Shown: positions 57,025 to 64,000 of the stretch, piece by piece | Position numbering within the stretch: the stretch's first letter is position 1 | Layout: every line of letters starts with the position of its first letter | Origin: Clostridiaceae bacterium AF10-41 | GTDB taxonomy: Bacteria > Bacillota > Clostridia > Clostridiales > Clostridiaceae | Reading direction: 5' to 3' | Length of the DNA: 64,000 nt | Assembly (NCBI GenBank): GCA_027686065.1 | Contig: JAQCTH010000003.1 | Coordinates: forward strand, 1-64,000 | Program-made: the position numbers and the translations under genes | Notes under the pieces: model-generated | Database searches by the model: none | Told to the model about the DNA's origin: nothing | Seen by the model: the letters and a program-made list of their open reading frames with translations, nothing else

Positions 57025-57801
57025 ATGAATAAGAAAATGCCAGTACTATTTATTTCACATGGAAGTCCTATGAATGTAGTATTAGATAATGACTACACTA
57101 AAGCATTAAAAAATTTGGGAAAGAGTTTAAAAGAACCAAAAGCAGTAATGGTAATATCAGCACATTGGAAAACAAAAGGAACTTATGTAACATATAGTGA
57201 TAAGCCAAAACAAATTTATGATTTTTATGGATTTCCAGATGAAATATATAATATAAAATATACTCCAGATGGTGGGAAGGAATTTGCGAAAATGGTAGTA
57301 GAGGAATTATCTGAAGAAGGTGCCAAGCTTACAGATGAATGGGGACTAGACCATGCTTCATGGGGAGTGTTAAAATATATATTTCCAAAAGCTAATATAC
57401 CAGTGTTTGAATTAAGTTTAAATGCACTTTTAACAGAAGAGCAGCATTATAATATAGGTAAAAAACTATCTAAGTTTAGAGAAATGGGATTATTAATTAT
57501 AGGTAGTGGGGATATAGTTCATAACTTAGGAACAGCAGATTATGATATATATGGAGAGGCATATGAATGGGCAGAAGCTTTTGATAATTATATGGTTAAA
57601 GCTGTGAAAGAACATAAGCATAAAGATCTAATTAATTATAGAGAGCTAGGAGATATAGTAAAACTTGCAGTTCCAACAGATGAACATTTTTTACCACTAT
57701 TATATGTGATTGGATTACAGCAAGAAGGTGAGAATGTAGAGATTATTCATCAAAGTATTCAAAATGGGTCTATTTCAATGAGTTGCATAAAAATAGGTTA
57801 A
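57025..57801 (+). CDS. DODA-type extradiol ring-cleavage dioxygenase family protein
   Basis: Homologue of YgiD / 4,5-DOPA dioxygenase. The 258-residue protein has metal-binding histidines H12 (FISHGSP), H47 (SAHWKT) and H110 (GLDHASWG), plus DIVHNLG and TDEHFLPL later on. True activity needs oxygen, so in an anaerobe its role is uncertain; a stress-related or quinone-related role would fit its Rrf2/DsbA neighbours. AGGAGGG lies 8 bp upstream of the ATG. It is probably in one transcript with the DsbA-like gene. Confidence 0.88.
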   Translation: MNKKMPVLFISHGSPMNVVLDNDYTKALKNLGKSLKEPKAVMVISAHWKTKGTYVTYSDKPKQIYDFYGFPDEIYNIKYTPDGGKEFAKMVVEELSEEGAKLTDEWGLDHASWGVLKYIFPKANIPVFELSLNALLTEEQHYNIGKKLSKFREMGLLIIGSGDIVHNLGTADYDIYGEAYEWAEAFDNYMVKAVKEHKHKDLINYRELGDIVKLAVPTDEHFLPLLYVIGLQQEGENVEIIHQSIQNGSISMSCIKIG

Positions 57802-58137
57802 GAGAACTAGTTTGGGTGTCAAGAAAAGCAATCAATACAATTGAAACCTATGTGATATATAATATTTGGACATAGAAATATTTTTTATTATATAGTAGAA
57901 ATCTCTGTCAATAGATATACAATATATTTTACATGCAGATTAATTGAAAATAAATAACTCAATAAAAGTAATAAGTTAAGTTGTTAATGTATTAAAATAA
58001 TATATAAAATAAATACATAAATATAATTTTATTTTTGATATTTTAATAAAAATATAGAATTAATAATGATAAATTAATAATAATAGCAAATAAAAGTAGT
58101 ATATAAAAAGTAATTTGCCAAAGTTTTCATTAAATCA
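57802..58137. other. A/T-rich spacer without recognised features
   Basis: About 335 bp between the dioxygenase and the ilvN promoter. It is very A/T-rich with many stops in all frames. I see no gene, RNA or convincing terminator. Confidence 0.6.
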
Positions 58138-58166
58138 TTGACACTAGGAGAAATGGGGAGTAAAAT
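58138..58166 (+). promoter_or_regulatory. Promoter of the ilvN-cimA-leuCDB operon
   Basis: TTGACA at 58138-58143, a 17-bp spacer, and TAAAAT at 58161-58166. It is followed by about 320 nt of leader before ilvN. Confidence 0.85.
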
Positions 58167-58189
58167 TTTAGCAATACCAAAATTTAATA

Positions 58190-58455
58190 GGTCCTTATAA
58201 ATTTTATAAAATGCAAAGAAGGAGACTTTTATTTAGAGAATAAAGTTACAGAGAGTCCATGGTAGGTGTGAATGGATACTTTACTAAATGATTATCACTC
58301 CAGAGCAGTGTCCTTGAAAGTACGAAGAGGTATAAGTAAAGGATAACCGGTAAGCACCGTTAAAGGCAAGGGTTTGTTGGAACCTAGTGATAGTATAATT
58401 AAGGCGGAATGTTTATTACCACCATATTGAGTCATATCATTAATGGTGGTTTTTT
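58190..58455 (+). promoter_or_regulatory. T-box leader of the branched-chain amino-acid operon
   Basis: Recognisable T-box parts are AGAGAGTCCATGGTAGGTG with TGAATGGA (about 58251-58275) and the stem III region GGATAACCGGTAAGCACCGTTA (about 58341-58362). It ends in a terminator, ACCACCAT / ATGGTGGT (58418-58425 and 58443-58450), plus TTTTTT. The usual antiterminator core AGGGTGGNACCGCG is not seen as such; the closest strings are TTGGAACC at 58378-58385 and AAGGCGGAATG at 58401-58411. Uncharged tRNA for a branched-chain amino acid is the expected ligand. I could not fix the specifier codon. Confidence 0.8.
58418..58455 (+). terminator. Regulated terminator in the T-box leader
   Basis: The stem ACCACCAT (58418-58425) and ATGGTGGT (58443-58450) with a 17-nt loop, followed by TTTTTC. 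It ends 38 bp before the ilvN start and would be suppressed when the antiterminator forms. Confidence 0.85.
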
Positions 58456-58487
58456 CACACAATTTTTTAATAAAAGGGGGCAAAAAA

Positions 58488-59000
58488 TTGGAAAGGCATG
58501 TGTTATCAGTACTAGTGCGAAACTCATCAGGGGTATTAACTAGAGTTTCAGGGTTATTTGCAAGGCGTGGATTTAACATCGATAGTTTAACAGTTGGAAG
58601 AACGGAAAATACTGAAATATCAAGAATGACAATAGCATTAATGGGAAATGAGGATGCTTTAGAACAATTTAAAAAGCAGCTGAACAAGCTAGAGGATGTA
58701 CTAAGAGTGCATGAATTAAAGTCTGAATATTCAGTATATAGAGAGCTGGTTTTAATTAAAGTCCAAGCTTCAGCAGAAAAAAGAGGGGCAATAAACGAAG
58801 TAGTAAAAATATTTAGAAGCAAAATAATAGATGTAGCCCACAATACAGTAACCATTGAACTCACAGGAGACGATAGTAAGATAAATGCATTAATAGAACT
58901 TATGGAAGACTACGGAATAGTGGAAATAGTAAGAACAGGAATAACAGCATTAGAAAGAGGAGACAAAAATATAACAGACTATGGGGAATATTTTAATTAG
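58488..59000 (+). CDS. ilvN: Acetolactate synthase small (regulatory) subunit
   Basis: Feedback-sensing subunit for the enzyme that makes acetolactate or acetohydroxybutyrate. TTG 58488, behind AAGGGGGC, gives 170 residues beginning MERHVLSVLVRNSSGVLTR, the ACT domain start, with FARRGFNIDSLTVGRTE following. The C-terminal half (about 80-170) contains KVQASAEKRGAINEVVKIF. The catalytic subunit gene (ilvB) is not next to it. It is the first gene after the T-box leader. Confidence 0.94.
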   Translation: MERHVLSVLVRNSSGVLTRVSGLFARRGFNIDSLTVGRTENTEISRMTIALMGNEDALEQFKKQLNKLEDVLRVHELKSEYSVYRELVLIKVQASAEKRGAINEVVKIFRSKIIDVAHNTVTIELTGDDSKINALIELMEDYGIVEIVRTGITALERGDKNITDYGEYFN

Positions 59001-59160
59001 AATGAAAAAATGAAGGAATGAAAAAATGAAAAAATTTATATTGAAATTCCTAAGGGATTTCTTAAATTAAATTTGATAATTCAGCTTTGCTGAATTATTA
59101 TAGTAATTTTTCATTATTAATTCTTTCATTCTTCACATTACTATTGGGGGTGTTTTAGCA
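59001..59160. repeat. Intergenic hairpin repeats between ilvN and cimA
   Basis: Contains GAAAAAATGAAGGAATGAAAAAATG direct repeats and the perfect 10-bp hairpin ATAATTCAGC-TTT-GCTGAATTAT (59076-59098). Similar hairpins occur at 38721, 62257 and 62926. No T-run follows, so transcription can continue into cimA. Confidence 0.7.
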
Positions 59161-60756
59161 ATGAGCAATAGTCTTATAGAGATTTTTGATTCGACTTTAA
59201 GGGATGGGGCACAGGGTGAAGATATTTCATTTTCTCTTGAGGATAAAATCAAAGTTGCTATAGCGTTAGATGAAATAGGGGTATCTTATATAGAGGCTGG
59301 TAATCCTGGATCTAATCCTAAAGATATGGAATTTTTTAAGAGAATGAAAAATGTTAATTTAAAGAATTCTAAGTTAGCAGCATTTGGGGCAACAAGAAAA
59401 GCTAACATAAGGGTCGAAGATGACAATAATATTAGAAGCTTATTAGAGGCTGAAACTGATGTTGTTGTTATCTTTGGGAAGACATGGGACTTTCAAGTTA
59501 AAGATATATTAAAAACTTCTTTAGAAGAAAATATAAGGATGATAGTTGATTCAATAAAGTATTTAAAAAGCAAAAACAAAGAAGTAATATTTGATGCAGA
59601 GCATTTTTTTGATGGATACAAAGAGAATAAAAAATATTCTCTTGAAACTATAACCTCAGCAAAAGAAGCAGGAGCTGATGTAATAGTATTATGTGATACA
59701 AACGGAGGAACACTTTCTAGTGAAATTAAAAATATATCAAAAAGTGTAGTTGATTCACTAGGTGGAAGAATTGGTATTCATTGTCATAATGATATTGGTA
59801 TGGCAGTATCAAATTCAATAATAGCAGTAGAAGAGGGAATATGTCATATTCAAGGTACCTTTATAGGTATAGGAGAAAGATGTGGAAATGCTAATTTATC
59901 AGTTATTATACCGACATTGCAATTGAAAATGGGATATGAAGCTATACCAAAGGAAAAATTAGCAGATTTAACAAAGACAGCAAGGTTTGTTTCGGAAATA
60001 TCCAATATAAACTTGTTAGATAATATGCCTTATATAGGAGCATCAGCTTTTGCGCATAAAGGTGGTATGCACATAGATGCAGTAGGAAAAGCATCAAAAT
60101 CATATGAGCATATAAAGCCAGAGCTGATAGGAAATAATAGAAGATTCTTAGTATCAGAAGTAAGTGGTAAAAGTACCATTCTAAAAGAAATACAAAAAAT
60201 TTTCCCAAGTATAACAAGAGATAGTAAAGAAGTGGAAAAGATAACAAATAGGCTAAAGGACTTAGAATATGAAGGCTACAAGTTCGAAGGAGCAGAAGGG
60301 ACAGTTGAACTTTTAATAAGAAAGACAATAGGGAAATACAAACCTTTCTTTAAGTTGAATCACTTTAAAACTATAGGTGAGCAGCCTTGGAATAATAAGA
60401 ATTTTACGTCAACAGCATTAATTAATATAACAGTTGATGGCAAAAATAAAATGACCGCATCCGAAGGAGATGGACCTGTAAATGCATTAGATAAAGCATT
60501 GAGAGAAGCTCTTGAAAGTTTTTATCCACAGTTAAAAGAAGTTAGATTAGTGGATTATAAGGTTAGAGTTTTGGATTCGGAAAGTGCTACAGGAGCAAAG
60601 GTAAGAGTTCTTATAGAATCAACAGATGGAGTAGAAAATTGGAGTACAGTTGGGGTATCAAGAGATGTTGTAGAAGCCAGTTGGATAGCATTAGTAGATT
60701 CATTAGAATATAAATTAATAAAAGATATAGAAAAAACAGTAAGAATGTATTTTTAA
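59161..60756 (+). CDS. cimA: (R)-citramalate synthase
   Basis: Condenses pyruvate and acetyl-CoA to citramalate, the entry to threonine-independent isoleucine synthesis. The 531-residue protein belongs to the isopropylmalate synthase group. The DSTLRDGAQGEDISFS start (residues 10-25), EAGNPGSNPKD and the metal motif H207-C-H209-ND point to CimA rather than LeuA. The C-terminal regulatory LeuA-dimer domain is about 400-531. GGGGGTG lies upstream. Its companions leuC, leuD and leuB catalyse the following steps. A LeuA-like use cannot be fully excluded. Confidence 0.88.
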   Translation: MSNSLIEIFDSTLRDGAQGEDISFSLEDKIKVAIALDEIGVSYIEAGNPGSNPKDMEFFKRMKNVNLKNSKLAAFGATRKANIRVEDDNNIRSLLEAETDVVVIFGKTWDFQVKDILKTSLEENIRMIVDSIKYLKSKNKEVIFDAEHFFDGYKENKKYSLETITSAKEAGADVIVLCDTNGGTLSSEIKNISKSVVDSLGGRIGIHCHNDIGMAVSNSIIAVEEGICHIQGTFIGIGERCGNANLSVIIPTLQLKMGYEAIPKEKLADLTKTARFVSEISNINLLDNMPYIGASAFAHKGGMHIDAVGKASKSYEHIKPELIGNNRRFLVSEVSGKSTILKEIQKIFPSITRDSKEVEKITNRLKDLEYEGYKFEGAEGTVELLIRKTIGKYKPFFKLNHFKTIGEQPWNNKNFTSTALINITVDGKNKMTASEGDGPVNALDKALREALESFYPQLKEVRLVDYKVRVLDSESATGAKVRVLIESTDGVENWSTVGVSRDVVEASWIALVDSLEYKLIKDIEKTVRMYF

Positions 60757-60774
60757 AAAGGGGGACAAAAAAAC

Positions 60775-62049
60775 ATGGGAATGACTATGACTCAAAAGAT
60801 TTTGGCAGCTCATGCAGGTTTAGAAAGTGTAAAGGCAGGACAATTAATTGAAGCAAACTTAGATTTAGTATTAGGTAATGATATTACATCTCCAGTTGCA
60901 GTAAATGAATTCAAAAAATTAAATTTAGATAAGGTATTTAACAAAGATAAAATAGCAATAGTTCCAGATCACTTTACACCTAATAAGGATATAAAGGCAG
61001 CAGAGCAATGTAAATTTATTAGAGAATTTGCTAGAGAAAAAGAAATCACTAATTTTTTTGAAGTTGGGGAAATGGGAATAGAGCATTGCTTAATACCAGA
61101 AAAAGGTTTAGTAGTTGCAGGAGATGTTGTAATTGGGGCAGATTCACATACTTGCACATATGGAGCATTAGGAGCATTTTCAACAGGAATAGGATCAACA
61201 GATATGGCAGCTGGAATGGCTACAGGTAAGTGTTGGTTTAAGGTTCCTTCAGCAATAAAGTTTGTATTAAAAAACAAGCCATCAAAATGGGTAAGTGGAA
61301 AAGATGTAATACTTCACATAATTGGAATGATAGGTGTTGATGGAGCTTTATACAAATCAATGGAGTTTGTAGGTGATGGATTAAAATACTTATCAATAGA
61401 TGATAGATTTACAATGGCTAATATGGCTATTGAGGCAGGAGGAAAAAACGGAATCTTTCCAGTAGATGATGTAGCAATAAAATATTTAATGGAGCATGCG
61501 CAAAGAGAATGGACAATTTATGAAGCAGATGAAGATGCAGAATATGATGAAGTTTATGAAGTAGACTTAAGTAAGTTAAGACCAACAGTGGCATTCCCAC
61601 ATTTACCAGATAACACAAGAACTATAGATGAAGTTGGAGAAGTGGTTGTAGATCAAGTAGTTATAGGCTCTTGCACAAATGGAAGAATATCAGATTTAAG
61701 AATTGCAAGAGATATTCTAAAGCATAAGAAAGTTAAAAAAGGAATTAGATGCATTGTTTTCCCGGGAACTCAAAAAATTTATCTTCAAGCTTTAGAAGAA
61801 GGTATAATAAAGGATTTAGTTGAAGCTGGAGCAGTAGTTTCAACACCAACTTGTGGTCCATGTTTAGGAGGACATATGGGAATTCTTGCTAAGGGGGAAA
61901 GAGCAATATCAACAACAAATAGAAACTTCGTAGGAAGAATGGGGCATGTTGAATCAGAAGTTTACTTAGCAAGTCCAGCTGTAGCAGCAGCATCAGCGCT
62001 AACAGGGAAAATAACAAACCCAGAAGAAATTGGAAAAGTGAAGGAATGA
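60775..62049 (+). CDS. leuC: 3-isopropylmalate / citramalate isomerase, large subunit
   Basis: Aconitase-family large subunit. The 424-residue protein has the [4Fe-4S] cysteines C300 ([10 protein letters not shown]), C360 and C363 ([11 protein letters not shown]) and the substrate motif [15 protein letters not shown]. Its length is that of the short bacterial/archaeal LeuC type, which also handles citramalate. AAAGGGGGA lies 8-10 bp before ATG 60775. It follows cimA by 18 bp and is followed by a 278-bp repeat-rich spacer before leuD. Confidence 0.95.
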   Translation: MGMTMTQKILAAHAGLESVKAGQLIEANLDLVLGNDITSPVAVNEFKKLNLDKVFNKDKIAIVPDHFTPNKDIKAAEQCKFIREFAREKEITNFFEVGEMGIEHCLIPEKGLVVAGDVVIGADSHTCTYGALGAFSTGIGSTDMAAGMATGKCWFKVPSAIKFVLKNKPSKWVSGKDVILHIIGMIGVDGALYKSMEFVGDGLKYLSIDDRFTMANMAIEAGGKNGIFPVDDVAIKYLMEHAQREWTIYEADEDAEYDEVYEVDLSKLRPTVAFPHLPDNTRTIDEVGEVVVDQVVIGSCTNGRISDLRIARDILKHKKVKKGIRCIVFPGTQKIYLQALEEGIIKDLVEAGAVVSTPTCGPCLGGHMGILAKGERAISTTNRNFVGRMGHVESEVYLASPAVAAASALTGKITNPEEIGKVKE

Positions 62050-62327
62050 AAAAGTGAAGGAGTTATGGATGAAATCCATTGGGAATTTCTGAAATAATTA
62101 GTAATAGTTAAAAGTGAAAGAATGAAAGAGGAAAGTTGATGAGAAAATTCTATTGGAATTTCTGTAATAAGTAATAAGCAATAATAGGGAAGAGTAAAAA
62201 GTGAAGAGTGAAAGAGTTTAGGAATAAATTCTTTCAGAATTTTATTAAAGTGTTTAAATAATTCAACTTTATTGAATTATTACCTAAATTTATTCATTTT
62301 TTCCATTAAAAAAAAGGGGGATTTTAT
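62050..62327. repeat. Degenerate duplicated spacer between leuC and leuD
   Basis: No gene seen. Two imperfect copies of a segment of about 75 bp follow each other: GGATGAAATCCATTGGGAATTTCTG..AGTGAAAGAATG and GATGAGAAAATTCTATTGGAATTTCTG..AGTGAAGAGTG. A perfect hairpin AATAATTCAA-CTTTA-TTGAATTATT (62257-62281) precedes the leuD binding site. It is related to the hairpins at 59076 and 62926. Confidence 0.6.
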
Positions 62328-62813
62328 ATGAAAGCAAACGGAAGAGTTTTTAAATATGGAGATAATGTAGATACAGATGTAATAATTCCAGCAAGGTATC
62401 TAAATACATCAGATCCTAAAGAGTTAGCAATGCATTGTATGGAGGATATAGATGCAGATTTTGTAAAAAAAGTTGAAAATGGAGATATAATAGTTGCAAA
62501 TAAAAACTTTGGATGTGGATCATCAAGGGAACATGCTCCAATAGCAATAAAAGAAAGTGGAGTAAGCTGTGTAATTGCATCAACTTTTGCAAGGATATTT
62601 TATAGAAATGCAATAAATATAGGACTACCAATAATAGAATGCGAAGAAGCAGTTAAGTCAATAGATGCAGGAGATGAGCTTGAAATAGATTTTACTACAG
62701 GAGTAATAAAGAATAAATCAAAAAAACAAGAATACCAAGGAGAGCCATTTCCGGAGTTTATGCAGAAAATAATAAATTCAAATGGACTAGTTAATTACAT
62801 TAAGAATAAGTAA
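62328..62813 (+). CDS. leuD: 3-isopropylmalate / citramalate isomerase, small subunit
   Basis: Swivelling-domain partner of LeuC. The 161-residue protein has the family start [22 protein letters not shown] and the substrate loop [16 protein letters not shown] near residues 60-75. This is the short LeuD form that pairs with the short LeuC type. AAAAGGGGGA lies upstream of the ATG. It is separated from leuC and leuB by repeat-rich spacers without obvious terminators, so one transcript is likely. Confidence 0.95.
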   Translation: MKANGRVFKYGDNVDTDVIIPARYLNTSDPKELAMHCMEDIDADFVKKVENGDIIVANKNFGCGSSREHAPIAIKESGVSCVIASTFARIFYRNAINIGLPIIECEEAVKSIDAGDELEIDFTTGVIKNKSKKQEYQGEPFPEFMQKIINSNGLVNYIKNK

Positions 62814-63000
62814 TAGTAGTCTGTAAGGACTAAGCGTTAATAAGAAAATAAATAAAATAGTGCACAGTGGACAGTCCACAATTCACAGTTAAAGAGTAAA
62901 CTGCTGCGCAGTTTATAAAAATTTTATAATTCAGCTTAACTGAATTATTTCATCAACTGTGAACTGTAAACTGTGAATTGACAACTGTGAACTGAAGAAC
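62814..63000. repeat. CAGTTCACAGTT palindromic element between leuD and leuB
   Basis: CAATTCACAGTT (62879-62890) is mirrored perfectly by AACTGTGAATTG (62969-62980). Between them stand two hairpins, TAAACTGC-TGC-GCAGTTTA (62897-62915) and ATAATTCAG-CTTAA-CTGAATTAT (62926-62948). Further AACTGTGAACTG copies follow up to 62995. It is the best organised copy of the dispersed element. Confidence 0.8.
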
Positions 63001-63012
63001 GGGGGTTAATTA

Positions 63013-64000
63013 TGAATTATAAAATAGCGGTTATACCTGGAGATGGAATTGGTCCAGAGGTTGTGGAACAAACTGTGAATGTTTTAAATTGTGTTGGGGA
63101 TAAGTTTAATCATGTATTTGAATATGAGTATTTATTAGCTGGAGGTTGTGCAATTGATGAAAAGGGAACAGCTCTTCCAGAGGAAACTTTAGAATTATGT
63201 AAGAAGGCTGATGCTGTACTACTTGGTGCAGTTGGAGGTCCTAAGTGGGATGATCCAAATGCGAAAACTAGACCAGAGCAAGCATTACTTGGTCTTAGGG
63301 GTGGAATGAATTTATATTGTAATTTAAGACCAGCATTATTATATGCACCTCTTAAAGATGCATCACCACTTAAGGATAGCATAATAGGTGATGGAATTGA
63401 TATATGTGTAGTTAGGGAATTAACAGGGGGCATATATTTTGGAGAAAGAGGAAGAGAAGAGATAAAGGGTATTAAAGGGGCATATGACACAGAAAGATAT
63501 AATGTTGAAGAGGTAAGGAGAATAGCTAAAATAGGTTTTGAAACTGCTATGAAGAGAAATAAAAAGCTTACTAGTGTTGATAAAGCAAATATTTTAGAAA
63601 GCTCAAGATTATGGAGAAGTGTTATAGAAGAAGTTGCTAAGGAATATCCAGAAGTAGAAGTAAATCATATGTATGTTGATAATGCAGCAATGCAATTAGT
63701 TAGAGATCCAAGACAATTTGATGTAATAGTTACATCAAATATGTTTGGAGATATATTATCAGATGAAGCAAGTATGATAACAGGATCAATAGGAATGTTA
63801 CCTTCAGCATCCCTAGGTGAAGGAACTTTTGGAATGTATGAGCCAATACATGGAAGTGCACCAGATATTGCAGGAAAGGGAATAGCAAACCCACTAGCCA
63901 CAATACTTTCAGCTTCAATGATGCTAAAATTTAGTTTTAATTTAGAAGAAGAAGCCAAGCTTATAGAAACATCTGTATTAAAAGTTCTTGAAAATGGATA
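63013..64000 (+). CDS. leuB: 3-isopropylmalate dehydrogenase (partial, runs off the window)
   Basis: NAD-dependent oxidative decarboxylase of isopropylmalate; it can also act on 3-methylmalate in the citramalate route. About 329 codons are present. The start [20 protein letters not shown], the segments [25 protein letters not shown] and [13 protein letters not shown], and the late [18 protein letters not shown] are diagnostic. GGGGGTTAATT lies upstream of ATG 63013. The C-terminal end of about 25-30 residues is missing. Confidence 0.95.

Noticed and set aside
58443-58487. Upstream start for ilvN at 58443
   Set aside because: It lies inside the regulated terminator; TTG 58488 has an AAGGGGGC site and matches the ACT-domain start.
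58295-58864. 189-codon minus-strand frame opposite the T-box leader and ilvN
   Set aside because: It overlaps the T-box leader and the real ilvN gene, and the protein has no recognisable family; treated as an antisense shadow.
59942-60328. 128-codon minus-strand frame inside cimA
   Set aside because: It is Leu-rich, an expected antisense shadow of an A/T-rich gene, and is completely covered by cimA.

Overview
This 64 kb window is chromosomal DNA from a low-GC, spore-forming anaerobe of the genus Clostridium in the strict sense. The main evidence is the strong A/T bias, the large S10-spc-alpha ribosomal block, a ptb-buk-buk butyrate cluster, a CwlD-type germination amidase, a SleB-like cell-wall hydrolase, and Gram-positive -35/-10 promoters with AGGAGG-type ribosome binding sites. 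The species cannot be named from the sequence alone. No rRNA or tRNA genes, CRISPR arrays, transposases or phage genes were seen.

Layout. Positions 1-16.3 kb hold the 3' tip of tuf and then the S10-spc-alpha superoperon (rpsJ to rplQ, with secY, adk, map, a KOW protein, infA, rpmJ and rpoA). Strong promoters lie before rpsJ and, internally, before rpsM. Positions 16.5-20.8 kb carry the EcfA1-EcfA2-EcfT energising module, truA, and rplM-rpsI behind their own leader. Positions 21-29.6 kb hold a Na/Pi cotransporter, cwlD, a two-subunit class I fumarase, a YitT protein on the minus strand, a two-component system and an ArsC/Spx-like protein. Positions 29.8-38.7 kb hold class I ribonucleotide reductase (nrdAB), PTS enzyme I, a split chromate transporter, a TPR membrane protein and an isoaspartyl dipeptidase. 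Positions 38.8-51.8 kb hold a cell-wall hydrolase and an unknown coiled-coil membrane protein (both minus strand), then cdaA-cdaR (c-di-AMP), an FAD oxidoreductase, ptb-buk1-buk2, remnants of zinc alcohol dehydrogenases, an AIM24 protein, a TrpR-like regulator and glmM. Positions 51.8-55.7 kb are an accessory island with a lactococcin-972-like secreted peptide and an ABC exporter. Positions 55.7-57.8 kb are an Rrf2-regulated redox pair. Positions 58.1-64 kb are a T-box-controlled branched-chain amino-acid operon (ilvN, cimA, leuC, leuD, leuB; leuB runs off the end).

How the genes work together. The first 20 kb builds ribosomes, RNA polymerase and the Sec channel. The butyrate genes convert butyryl-CoA to butyrate with ATP gain. 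cdaA-cdaR makes c-di-AMP and glmM feeds cell-wall precursors. In the last operon, citramalate synthase with LeuCD and LeuB can make 2-oxobutyrate from pyruvate for isoleucine, and the IlvN regulatory subunit fits the next step.

The most interesting non-routine signals are these. (1) A 54-bp perfect direct repeat of the glmM stop codon and terminator brackets the bacteriocin-like island. (2) Two TGTAAC-N7-GTTACA operators define a small Rrf2 regulon. (3) A family of intergenic palindromic elements has CAGTTCACAGTT-type arms and hairpins whose pairing is kept while the sequence changes. (4) A 201-bp cruciform-like element follows buk2. (5) Two collapsed zinc alcohol dehydrogenase genes lie next to it, one reduced to an intact 59-codon reading frame with a good ribosome binding site. 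(6) Two long-stem elements at 22.8 and 25.7 kb share a loop motif. (7) The T-box leader has an atypical antiterminator.
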